DNA of 64,000 bases. It comes from Palsa-513 sp050010595 (GTDB lineage: Bacteria; Actinomycetota; Thermoleophilia; Solirubrobacterales; Solirubrobacteraceae). Positions within the stretch are counted from its first letter, which is position 1, and each line of letters opens with the position of its first letter. The stretch covers positions 62,001-126,000 of the forward strand of contig JBEKKS010000004.1 of the NCBI GenBank assembly GCA_050010595.1, in the 5' to 3' direction. The notes under the pieces were generated by a model that searched no databases, was not told the origin of the DNA, and saw only the letters and a program-made list of their open reading frames with translations. The translations under genes were made by a program, and so were the position numbers. Below are positions 1 through 7,298 of the stretch, piece after piece.

Positions 1-320
1 TTCTCAGCCCATACGCCGTAGGCCTCTGCGACAGAGTGATCGGCATCCGCGAGCAGCTTGAAGTCGAGGTCGTGCTTGTCGGCGAACCGCTTGATCGCCT
101 TCACCGGGTCGGGCGAGACGCCGAGCACGACGGCACCGCTCGCCGCGTAGTCGGCGCGGTGGTCGCGAATGCCACAGGCCTGGGTGGTGCATCCGGGCGT
201 GTCGGCTTTGGGGTAGAAGTAGAGGACGACCGGCTTCCCGCGCAGCGCCGACAGCGTCACGGGCCTGTCGTCCTGGTCATGCAGCGTGAAGTCGGGAGCA
301 ACAGCACCCTCGTCGATCAT
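1..320 (-). CDS. bcp: Thioredoxin-dependent peroxiredoxin, Bcp type (partial, C-terminus outside window)
   Basis: This cytoplasmic thiol peroxidase reduces hydrogen and organic peroxides using thioredoxin. Reading in from an ATG at 320, about 106 residues are visible before the window edge. They start with the typical APDFTLHDQDD and continue with the active-site block YFYPKADTPGCTTQACG. Peroxidatic Cys44 and the second Cys49 give the C-x4-C spacing of the Bcp/PrxQ group. The later part (VLGVSPDPVKAIKRFADKH) also matches this family. The gene is transcribed away from the Fpg/Nei gene end with a 16-base gap, so both may share a transcript. The last third of the protein is missing only because the window starts here. 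Family assignment is secure; the peroxide preference is not visible. Confidence 0.9.
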   Translation of the reverse strand, partial: MIDEGAVAPDFTLHDQDDRPVTLSALRGKPVVLYFYPKADTPGCTTQACGIRDHRADYAASGAVVLGVSPDPVKAIKRFADKHDLDFKLLADADHSVAEAYGVWAE

Positions 321-336
321 TGAGCCTCCGCTCGTC

Positions 337-1185
337 TCATTTCAGCAGTCGTGAGAGCCGGCGATCCTTGAGCACGCGACCCTCGGTCTGGCAAATCGGG
401 CAGTAGCTCATCACATAGTCCTCGAAGCTGACCGACTCCAGCTTGGTCGCGCAGCGCGGGCAGGGGTCGCCGGCGTGACGGTGCACCGCGAGCGGCAGCG
501 GCAGCTTGTCGGGCAACGGCAGTGCAAGCGTGCCCTCGTAGTGCTCGAGCGCGCCACCGAGCGTGATTGCGATCGCTTCGCGCAGCGCTTGCACCTCCTG
601 CGAGGAGAGGTCCGTGCCGCGCTTGAACGGGGAGATCTGCGCGGTCCAGAGGATCTCGTCAACCCACGAGCGGCCAATGCCCGCAATCACGTGCTGATCG
701 CGCAGCGCCGCATAGAGCGGGCGCGGCTGCGCAAGGCGCTGGGCGAGGTCCTCGGGCGGCTCGGGCCAGGCCTCGGGTCCGAGCGAGGCGAGCGCCGCGT
801 CGGCTTCGAGCTGCGTCGACTCGAGCAACTTCGCCCAGGCCGCCTGCTTGGTCCCGAATTCACGCAGGCGCAACTCACGGCCATCCCGCAGGCGGATCAG
901 CAACCGCGAGGTACGGTCGCGCATGCTCGCGCGCGTGTCGTAGAGCTGCAGGCGGCCCGCCGACATCAGGTGGATCAGCAGCGCGAGCCCGCCGTCGAAC
1001 TCGACCACGAGGTGCTTGCCCCGGCGGTGGACGCCGGTTAGCGCGAGCCCCTCGAGCGCGGCGAGGGGTGGCGCAAAGGTCTTCAGGGTGTTGAGACCGG
1101 GAGCGAGCGCCGACTCGACGATCGCGCCCTGCAGTGCGCGACCGAGCAGTCGCGCCGTGATCTCGACCTCGGGCAGCTCGGGCAT
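337..1185 (-). CDS. Fpg/Nei family DNA glycosylase, divergent at key residues
   Basis: This is a 282-residue bifunctional DNA glycosylase/AP lyase of the formamidopyrimidine-DNA glycosylase superfamily, which excises oxidised bases. The start at 1185 gives the invariant N-terminus MPELPEVE: Pro2 is the Schiff-base nucleophile after Met removal and Glu3 the acid. Lys57 in the RRGKHLV block matches the catalytic lysine. A C-terminal zinc finger uses Cys242, Cys245, Cys262 and Cys265 with the normal 2-16-2 spacing. Two usually near-invariant DNA-phosphate contacts are changed. The GNIYA-type asparagine is replaced in GIGRSWVDE, and the zinc-finger arginine appears as Tyr in EDYVMSY. It could therefore be a divergent Fpg or Nei clade with a different lesion spectrum. 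An in-frame upstream extension to 1341 is Arg-rich and was rejected. Confidence 0.88.
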   Translation of the reverse strand: MPELPEVEITARLLGRALQGAIVESALAPGLNTLKTFAPPLAALEGLALTGVHRRGKHLVVEFDGGLALLIHLMSAGRLQLYDTRASMRDRTSRLLIRLRDGRELRLREFGTKQAAWAKLLESTQLEADAALASLGPEAWPEPPEDLAQRLAQPRPLYAALRDQHVIAGIGRSWVDEILWTAQISPFKRGTDLSSQEVQALREAIAITLGGALEHYEGTLALPLPDKLPLPLAVHRHAGDPCPRCATKLESVSFEDYVMSYCPICQTEGRVLKDRRLSRLLK

Positions 1186-1211
1186 ACCCTCAGGGTAGCC
1201 CGCCCACGCCC

Positions 1212-2678
1212 TCAGCTGGCAGGCTTCGAGGACCCGGGCACGTACGCGCGGGTCGGCGCGCCATCGTAGACAGTGCCTGCCGCGGAGGTCCACTGGACGC
1301 GCCACAAGCGGTTTGCGACGAAGTTGCCGCTCGCGGTCCAATACCCGTTCGCGTCTGTTTGCGCGGTGAGCAGCTGCTGCCAGGTCCCGCCGCCATTACT
1401 CGAGTACTGGAGCACCACCGTGGTGGACGCGGTCGCCGGTCGCACGAGCCCCCAGAAGGCAACGTGCGATCCCCCCTGCACAGTGACCGCCAAGGGCAGC
1501 CGGTAGCCGTTGTAGATCGGCTTCGGCCGGCCGTTGACGTATTCCAGCCCGGTCTGGAAGCTGCCATCCCCCGGATCCGGCTCATCGGTCAGCAGGTATT
1601 GATCGAACGAGACGACCCGCGGGTCGCTCCACGCGATCTGCTCCGCGATCGCGTCGTACTCAGCCTGCTTGGCCACTGGGACACCGAGCGAACTGGGCGT
1701 GCTCTGCACGCCGTACTCGGTGACGTAGATCGGCAAATTGGCAGCGACCGCCCCGGCGGCCGCTGCCTTGTTGAGCGCCGTGGCAAGCTGGCCGAGCGTC
1801 GCCATCGTGACGTCGTTGGCCCCGCCATCGTAGGCGGCCGGGACCCAGTACGGACCCTGCTGCTCGTCGTAGGGGTGCTGGGCGTAGCCCGCAGCGGGCA
1901 GGCGCCCGCAGCTGCGGCTCTTCTGGTAGCTCGAGCTCAAGCACAGGGCATCGCGCATGAAAGTGAGCGGTGCGACGATGTCCGCGTAGCGGTTGCCGTA
2001 GGGCGAGGTCTCACCCATCAGCACCTTCATCCCGCTGAAGTTGCCCGAGGCCTTGAGCCCGGCGTAGCCGTCGAGGAAGAGCTTGCGATAGATCGACGCC
2101 GAGCGGACCTGATTGCCGACGTACTGGGGCATCAGCATCTGGGGCTGGTTCGGCTCGTTCCAGACGGAGTAGAGCTTCACGTAGCCGCCGAACTCGCGGC
2201 CGACCGCTTGCATGAACTTGCCGTAGTAGACGGGGTTCGGATTCGTCACGAGCTCCTGCAGCTTCCGGCTGCTGCTCTCGTGCTTGATGTGCGCCGTCGC
2301 GCAGGCAGAGGCCCAGCACGGCGCATTCCCGGTGACAGTCAATAGCACCTTCCAGTTCAGCTCCTGCGCTTGCTGGATCAGGTAGAAGTACTGGCCCCAG
2401 TTGTAGCTCGAAGCCTGCGCAAGATTCACATTCGGCTTCGTGCGCGAGTTCGGATGCGGAGCCACCTCGCCCCAGATCAGCTGGATGCGCAGCGCGTGAA
2501 CGCCGAGCGCCTCGAGCTGCTGGATCGCCGGGCCACGGGTGCTCGTGTAGAGCAGCTGCTGCGGCGCCTCGAAGAAATCGATCTGCGTCTGCGACGCGCT
2601 CGCTGCGGGCGCCGCGACGCACGCCAAGCTGAGCGCCAGCAGCGTGAAGATGGTTGCTATCGCCTTGGAAGAGCGCAT
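1212..2678 (-). CDS. Secreted glycoside hydrolase, clan GH-A TIM barrel with C-terminal beta-sandwich
   Basis: This is a predicted exported glycosidase of 488 residues. The ATG at 2678 opens a clean signal peptide (MRSSKAIATIF followed by a hydrophobic stretch and APAASAS). A TTG 36 bases upstream would put extra residues before the signal and is less likely. Residues about 30-370 look like a (beta/alpha)8 barrel. SVWNEPN carries the acid/base Glu near residue 175, and IYVTEYGVQS the nucleophile Glu near residue 321, the two clan GH-A signatures. The last 110 residues (from about PLAVTVQGG) form an Ig-like beta-sandwich of the kind that follows many secreted glycosidases. The exact GH family (GH5, GH39 or a related group) and the substrate cannot be read from this. 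No transporter or other carbohydrate enzyme is adjacent. Confidence 0.78.
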   Translation of the reverse strand: MRSSKAIATIFTLLALSLACVAAPAASASQTQIDFFEAPQQLLYTSTRGPAIQQLEALGVHALRIQLIWGEVAPHPNSRTKPNVNLAQASSYNWGQYFYLIQQAQELNWKVLLTVTGNAPCWASACATAHIKHESSSRKLQELVTNPNPVYYGKFMQAVGREFGGYVKLYSVWNEPNQPQMLMPQYVGNQVRSASIYRKLFLDGYAGLKASGNFSGMKVLMGETSPYGNRYADIVAPLTFMRDALCLSSSYQKSRSCGRLPAAGYAQHPYDEQQGPYWVPAAYDGGANDVTMATLGQLATALNKAAAAGAVAANLPIYVTEYGVQSTPSSLGVPVAKQAEYDAIAEQIAWSDPRVVSFDQYLLTDEPDPGDGSFQTGLEYVNGRPKPIYNGYRLPLAVTVQGGSHVAFWGLVRPATASTTVVLQYSSNGGGTWQQLLTAQTDANGYWTASGNFVANRLWRVQWTSAAGTVYDGAPTRAYVPGSSKPAS

Positions 2679-2824
2679 TTGACTGGTGGGCAGCCTGACC
2701 ACGGCCACCCTCAACGAAACCGTAGTCTGCCTGGAATGTTGCGCGGTTGGACGCCTTGATGCGCAATCCGCAACGTCAGCTCAACATGGCAGCAGCGCGG
2801 ATCCACAGCGGCTGATCGCGAGCG

Positions 2825-3286
2825 TCAGTCGTCGCTGAGCGTCACGCGCTCGATCCCGACCGGCGTCTTCGGACGGTCGCGACCATCGGTCTCGACAGCC
2901 TCGATCGCATCGAGCACATCGATGCCTGCCGTGACCTGTCCGAACACCGTGTGCTTCCCGTCGAGCCAGGGGCACTCTTCTGCGGTGACGATGAAGAACT
3001 GCGAGCCATTCGTGTTGGGCCCGGAGTTCGCCATCGCAAGCGCGCCGCGCACCACGCGGTGATCGTTGAACTCGTCGTCGAAGCTATAGCCGGGACCGCC
3101 GGTTCCGGTCCCCTGCGGGCAGCCGCCCTGGATCATGAAGTCGCGGATCACGCGATGGAAGATCAGCCCGTCGTAGAAGCCGTCCGAGGCCAGCTTGCGG
3201 AAGTTCTCTACGGTCTTGGGCGCGTCCTCGTCGAACAGCTCGATGACGATCTCGCCTTCGGAAGTTGTCATGGTGGCGACAGACAT
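2825..3286 (-). CDS. Peptidyl-prolyl cis-trans isomerase, cyclophilin type
   Basis: This is a 153-residue cytoplasmic cyclophilin that speeds proline isomerisation in folding proteins. Active-site motifs are in order: FHRVIRDFMIQGG (Arg45 catalytic, Phe50, Gln53), ALAMANSGPNTNGSQFFI (Gln96, Phe98), WLDGKHTVFG (Leu108, His112). The protein consists of little more than the single cyclophilin domain and has no signal peptide. ATG 3286 is preceded by GAGGAG eight bases upstream, so it is preferred over an in-frame start at 3322. The gene follows the polyferredoxin gene on the same strand after about 120 bases that include a hairpin, so it probably has its own promoter. Confidence 0.92.
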   Translation of the reverse strand: MSVATMTTSEGEIVIELFDEDAPKTVENFRKLASDGFYDGLIFHRVIRDFMIQGGCPQGTGTGGPGYSFDDEFNDHRVVRGALAMANSGPNTNGSQFFIVTAEECPWLDGKHTVFGQVTAGIDVLDAIEAVETDGRDRPKTPVGIERVTLSDD

Positions 3287-3361
3287 CGCTGCGGCTCCTC
3301 TTGTCGTTGCTGGGCCGGCCACGATAGCGCGCCGGCGGTCCGACTCGACGCGGACTGGACT

Positions 3362-3381
3362 GCCCTAGAGATGAGTAGGGC
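3362..3381 (-). terminator. Hairpin downstream of the molybdoenzyme operon
   Basis: GCCCTA and TAGGGC form a 6-base stem with an 8-base loop just past the stop of the polyferredoxin gene, the last gene of the operon. There is no clear T-run, so it is a weak terminator candidate or a processing site. Confidence 0.3.
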
Positions 3382-3408
3382 TGTGCGCAGATCGGTCCGC
3401 GGGGGCCA

Positions 3409-4794
3409 TCACTGCAAGCTTGGCGCCGGCGCACCGCGTGCTGAGCACGCAGCGCACAGTTGGGCCGGCTCGCCGCTTCCACCGAGCAGCCGGTCAACGC
3501 GCCGACGCAGGGGCAGCGGTTCCAGGCGCTGACCGCAGCGCGTGCAGGCGCCGGTCGCTGCGGTCATTACGGTGACGGGCCCGGCGCTCAGGCGCTCGGC
3601 GTCGAGGCCAAGCCGGAGCGTCAGCGCGCCCTCGGGGCAGGCGCGCACGCACAGTCCGCAGCCCGTGCACGATCGGGCGTCGTGGACAAGGGAAGCGTCG
3701 GCCCCGCTGTCGCCGCGGACGATCGCGCCCGTCGGGCATGCCGCGGTGCAGGCGCCGCAGAGCGTGCAGCAATCCGGGTCGAGGTCGAGCAGACCAAGCG
3801 GGGAGACCTCCGACTCGACGCATAGGCGTGGGTCGGCCGCGCCGGCCAGCGCCCTCACGGTTGCCCGGGGCTCGCGCAGCGCAAGCGGCGCCGTCATCGC
3901 AACGTAGGTAGCCGACAGCTCGACCCGCTCGCTCAGCGCGAGCACGCCTGCCGCACGAGCGCAGCACGCCCCCCCGCATCCCGCGAGGCGGATCTCGACT
4001 CCACGCGCGCGGAGTCCGAGCAGCCAGCCGGGCGTGAGGACACTGAGCGTAGGAAGCTCGACCAGGCCCCACCCCGCGGGTGCCCGCGCCCGAGCAGAAC
4101 GGCAGGCCAACACGATCCTCTCGAAGACGGTCAGCAGCACCTCCAATTGGGCTTCGATCTGGGCGGGCGCGGCGCCGGAGAGATGGATCGCTTGCACCGG
4201 GCAAGCCGTCACGCACCGACCGCAGGCGGTGCAGGCACCGCCACGAACGGCGGGGTGACTGCCCGAAAGGTCGATCGCCTCCTCGGGGCAGTCGCGAGCA
4301 CAGTTGCCGCAACGGCGCGAGCCGACGCATACGGCCGGGTCGATGATGGCGACCGGGTCCCGGGTCGCCGGCGCTCGCAACATGAGCAGTGCTCGGCGGC
4401 TGAGTTGCCCTGCATCCGCAGCCAGCCGGCCGGACTCGCCCGGCGCGAGTCGCGCGAGCTTCGCAACGGCACCGGCGAGCAGCGCCGCAGCCTCGGCTTC
4501 GGAGCGCCGGGCAAGAGCCACCGTCTCGATCCCGAAAGGATCGATGCCGGCTCCGATCAGTGCTTCGACCTGATTCGCGGACGGACGGCAGTCGCAGAGG
4601 CCAAGCACGACGCGATCGCAGCCCGATCCACGGGCCGCGACGGCGGCCGCCTCGGCATCCTCACACAGCCGGTCGACAGTCCAAGCGAGCGCACGTGGCG
4701 GAACGATCCCCGGGACGAAAGCGTCCGCGCAGATGAGAACAGCGATCGGGTCAGCCGGCGAGCGCGTCGGTCCACTCCCGGGTGACCACCGCAA
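3409..4794 (-). CDS. Polyferredoxin-like protein with four [4Fe-4S] motifs
   Basis: This is an iron-sulfur electron carrier of about 461 residues that I do not recognise as a named family. Four ferredoxin-type cysteine motifs are visible: CVGSRRCGNCARDCP, CTACGRCVTACP, CTLCGACTAACP and CTGCGLCVRACP. Two additional CxxC pairs near the C-terminus (CTRCGQ and CAAC) may bind zinc. Between motifs two and three lies a Cys-containing Rossmann-like stretch (IVLACRSARA, AGCGGACCARA) resembling hydrogenase/heterodisulfide reductase delta-type subunits. It is the last gene of the molybdoenzyme operon and overlaps the torD-like gene, so it may pass electrons between a cytoplasmic donor and the enzyme. 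The start is uncertain. A TTG at 4794 is the nearest candidate, and the frame also extends to a GTG at 4905 through Arg-rich sequence that is probably not coding. Confidence 0.72.
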   Translation of the reverse strand: MRWSPGSGPTRSPADPIAVLICADAFVPGIVPPRALAWTVDRLCEDAEAAAVAARGSGCDRVVLGLCDCRPSANQVEALIGAGIDPFGIETVALARRSEAEAAALLAGAVAKLARLAPGESGRLAADAGQLSRRALLMLRAPATRDPVAIIDPAVCVGSRRCGNCARDCPEEAIDLSGSHPAVRGGACTACGRCVTACPVQAIHLSGAAPAQIEAQLEVLLTVFERIVLACRSARARAPAGWGLVELPTLSVLTPGWLLGLRARGVEIRLAGCGGACCARAAGVLALSERVELSATYVAMTAPLALREPRATVRALAGAADPRLCVESEVSPLGLLDLDPDCCTLCGACTAACPTGAIVRGDSGADASLVHDARSCTGCGLCVRACPEGALTLRLGLDAERLSAGPVTVMTAATGACTRCGQRLEPLPLRRRVDRLLGGSGEPAQLCAACSARGAPAPSLQ

Positions 4795-5335
4795 GCGAGC
4801 GATAGAACGGGAGTGTCGTCTCGGCCGCGACGCGTTCGCAGAACGGTCCGATCCACAGCGCGAGATGGGTGTCGAGCAGCTCGGCGGCGGCCTCGTCGTG
4901 TCCACGACCGAGGGCGGCTGCCACTGCCTCCCATTCGATCATCACGTGATCCGGAAGCTCGCCGGCGTCCTCGCGGACGGCCAGGCCGATCGAGGAGTAG
5001 AGATCGGCGACCGCGAGAGCCGCGGGGCCCATCACCGATCCGGCGTCGCGCCGGGATACGCCGGCCCGCCAGAGGGACTCGTAGGGCAGGCACGGGGCGG
5101 GGCCAGGCCCGACGAACAGCCGCTCGTACTCGTCGAGCAGCTCAAGCGCCTCCGCGGACCCGGCGGTCTCGCGTAGCTCGTCGAGCGCATTTGTGTCGGA
5201 TGTGAGGGCCGCGGCCGCCTCGCCCGCCGTGTCCCAGGTCGCGGCCCACAGATCGCGAGTGTCGTCCGTCGGCCGGCTCCACCAGCGAGACAGCGCAGCG
5301 GCGGCGTCCGCAGTGAGGTCGGCGGCTGCGATCAT
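4751..5335 (-). CDS. TorD/DmsD-family molybdoenzyme chaperone
   Basis: This is a 194-residue, all-helical cytoplasmic chaperone that binds the twin-arginine signal and apo-form of a molybdopterin enzyme until cofactor is inserted. Typical features are the central EYERLFVGPGPAPCLPYESLW block, with the F-x-GP-x-P-x-PYES pattern, and ELPDHVMIEWE followed by a helix with conserved His and Trp (THLALWIGPF). It overlaps the NrfD gene by ATGA (5332-5335), so the two are translationally coupled. Its partner is almost certainly the Tat-signal catalytic subunit two genes upstream in the same operon. Confidence 0.88.
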   Translation of the reverse strand: MIAAADLTADAAAALSRWWSRPTDDTRDLWAATWDTAGEAAAALTSDTNALDELRETAGSAEALELLDEYERLFVGPGPAPCLPYESLWRAGVSRRDAGSVMGPAALAVADLYSSIGLAVREDAGELPDHVMIEWEAVAAALGRGHDEAAAELLDTHLALWIGPFCERVAAETTLPFYRSLAVVTREWTDALAG

Positions 5336-6558
5336 GCCACCGCCTCCGCGTCATCGAGCGACCGCAACCACTTGTAGCCGACGGTCAGCAGCAGGACAAG
5401 GAACGCGACGGTACCCAAGACGATCGAGTACTCGACCCACGTCGGGTGATAGGCGCCGGTCAGCTGGAAGGAGCTCGATCCAATTCCGGACGACCCGATC
5501 GAGACCCCGGGAGCGAACCAGAGGATTGGCTTGAGCAGGCCGCCGACGACGAGCTCGATCCGGAACGCGTAGACGCCGACGAGGATGAGCGCGGAGGCAA
5601 GGCCGATACGCCAAGGCCGGAGCTTTCCCGACCAGACGAGGAGAACGAACGGGATGAGCCCGCCGACCACCCATTCGAGCCAGAACAGGACCTGCCAGCT
5701 TCCGCCGGGGAGAAGCATGTTGAGGACGGCGCGATCGCGCGGGACGTTGCCCCAAAGGATCGTCACGTAGTCGGCGAACACGAGGAAGAGGTCGACCGCG
5801 AGCGTTGTCGCGAGCAGCTTGCGCACCGTCGACCACGTCTCGTCCGGGAGCGCAAGTCGGTCAAAGCGCCGCGCCGCGAGGGCAACGAGTGCTACCAGCG
5901 CGCTGCCCGACAGGATCGCTGAGGTGACGAACAACGGGGCCATCAGAGCCGTGTTCCAGAACGGTCGAGCGAACTGCAGCCCGAAGATCCACGCCGTGAT
6001 CGAATGCAGCAGGACGGCTGCGGGAAGACCGACGTAGGCCAGCACACGAAGCGTTCGCCGTCGCTTGGCCTCCTCGCCCGTGCGGCGAGTCATGACTGTC
6101 AGGTCGACCACCGCGAAGATGAGATAGACGCTGATGATGATGATGTCCCAGATCATCGGGGAGGTCCAGTTCGGGTACCAGATCAGCTCCCACACGCGGT
6201 CGGGCCGACCGAGGTCGGGGATGATCTGCATCGCTGCGACGAGGACGCACGCGGCGGCGCTGAGCACGCCGATCCGGGCGAGCGGCCGCAGGCTCTTCGC
6301 GCCGAATACCTCAGCGGAGGAGGCCATGATCAGGCCGCCCGCGGAGAGGCCGACAAAGAACGCAAATGTGGTGATGTAGAGGCCCCACGAGACCTCGTCG
6401 CGCATGCCGGTGGCGATCAGGCCCTGCGTCAGCTGGTAGATCCACGCCGCGAGCGCCCACAGGACGATCAGGGCGAGCGCCCCCACCCAGACCTTTGCCG
6501 ACCGGCCGAAGGAGATCCCCGATGCGCTCGGGTGGGCTGTCCCTGCGGCGGTGCTCAT
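5332..6558 (-). CDS. NrfD/PsrC-type membrane anchor subunit
   Basis: This is a 408-residue integral membrane subunit that links the iron-sulfur subunit to the quinone pool. There are about nine or ten hydrophobic segments. The N-terminal half matches NrfD: WGLYITTFAFFVGLSAGG, then a glycine-rich helix, and RVWELIWYPNWTSPMIWD, a variant of the family's WHL/SPM quinone-site region. The start is the ATG at 6558, which overlaps the upstream ferredoxin-subunit stop by ATGA. A longer in-frame extension to 6771 is Arg-rich and runs antisense-like through that gene. No haem-ligating NarI/DdhC-type gamma subunit is encoded nearby, so this protein is the only membrane anchor seen. Confidence 0.88.
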   Translation of the reverse strand: MSTAAGTAHPSASGISFGRSAKVWVGALALIVLWALAAWIYQLTQGLIATGMRDEVSWGLYITTFAFFVGLSAGGLIMASSAEVFGAKSLRPLARIGVLSAAACVLVAAMQIIPDLGRPDRVWELIWYPNWTSPMIWDIIIISVYLIFAVVDLTVMTRRTGEEAKRRRTLRVLAYVGLPAAVLLHSITAWIFGLQFARPFWNTALMAPLFVTSAILSGSALVALVALAARRFDRLALPDETWSTVRKLLATTLAVDLFLVFADYVTILWGNVPRDRAVLNMLLPGGSWQVLFWLEWVVGGLIPFVLLVWSGKLRPWRIGLASALILVGVYAFRIELVVGGLLKPILWFAPGVSIGSSGIGSSSFQLTGAYHPTWVEYSIVLGTVAFLVLLLTVGYKWLRSLDDAEAVA

Positions 6559-7292
6559 GAGATGTTCCTCTCGTGCTCGACAGGCAGATAAAAGACGTGG
6601 GGGTCGGTCCCCAGCTCGGAGAGCAGCTGGACGGCGCCGTCCTCGCCCACGAGCTGCGCGACCTCGCTGCCGGGATCGTTCAGGTCGCCGAAGACGCGCG
6701 CGCCTGTCGGACAGACCTCGACGCAGAACGGCTGCTCGCCCTGATCGATCCGCTCGACACAGAACGTGCACTTCTCGACTACGCCGATCGGACGGTCCGG
6801 GGTGAACACGAGGCGTCCGCCATCGACGGTCCAGTCCTCCCCGTAGCCGAGCGTGAAGTCGGGGGAGTACTCGCGATCGCCCCAGTTGAAGACCCTCACG
6901 CCATACGGACAGGCCGCGATGCAGTAGCGACAGCCGATGCAGCGATCAAAGTCGATCAGGATCGAGCCGTCGTCGCGCTGGAAGGTCGCGCCGACCGGGC
7001 ACACCTTCAGGCACGGAGCGTCGTCGCAGTGCTGGCAGGCCACGGGCAGGTAAGCCAACTCGAGCTGCGGGTAGGTGCCGCTCGGGACGTCGATGTTGTC
7101 GCTTGCAGGTGCCGTCACTGCATCGGAGTTATCCGCGCCACTGAGGTCGTTGGGAGCCGTCGTCAGAATCCGGTTCCACCAGAACCCAAGCGGCTCGTTG
7201 TTGATCTCCTTGCAGCCGACCGCACACGTCCAGCAGCCGATACAGCGGTCCTGGTCGATGACCATGCCCCACTGCTTGCCTTCCTCGGCCAT
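6555..7292 (-). CDS. Four-cluster ferredoxin subunit of molybdopterin oxidoreductase (DmsB/PsrB type)
   Basis: This is a 245-residue electron-transfer subunit. Sixteen cysteines are arranged for four [4Fe-4S] clusters: Cys17/20/23/27, Cys86/89/94/98, Cys118/121/124/128 and Cys175/178/190/194. The order and spacing match the beta subunits of DMSO-reductase-family enzymes. There is no signal peptide, as expected for a subunit exported bound to the Tat-signal catalytic subunit. It begins 6 bases after the catalytic gene stop and overlaps the membrane-anchor gene. An unusual loop of about 40 residues (TTAPNDLSGADNSD and onward) separates clusters 1 and 2. Confidence 0.92.
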   Translation of the reverse strand: MAEEGKQWGMVIDQDRCIGCWTCAVGCKEINNEPLGFWWNRILTTAPNDLSGADNSDAVTAPASDNIDVPSGTYPQLELAYLPVACQHCDDAPCLKVCPVGATFQRDDGSILIDFDRCIGCRYCIAACPYGVRVFNWGDREYSPDFTLGYGEDWTVDGGRLVFTPDRPIGVVEKCTFCVERIDQGEQPFCVEVCPTGARVFGDLNDPGSEVAQLVGEDGAVQLLSELGTDPHVFYLPVEHERNIS

Positions 7293-7298
7293 GGTTGC

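Noticed and set aside
4795..4905. Longer N-terminus for the polyferredoxin protein
   Set aside because: The extra residues are Arg/Ser/Pro-rich and lie inside the TorD-like gene, so they look like antisense-type coding noise rather than a real domain.
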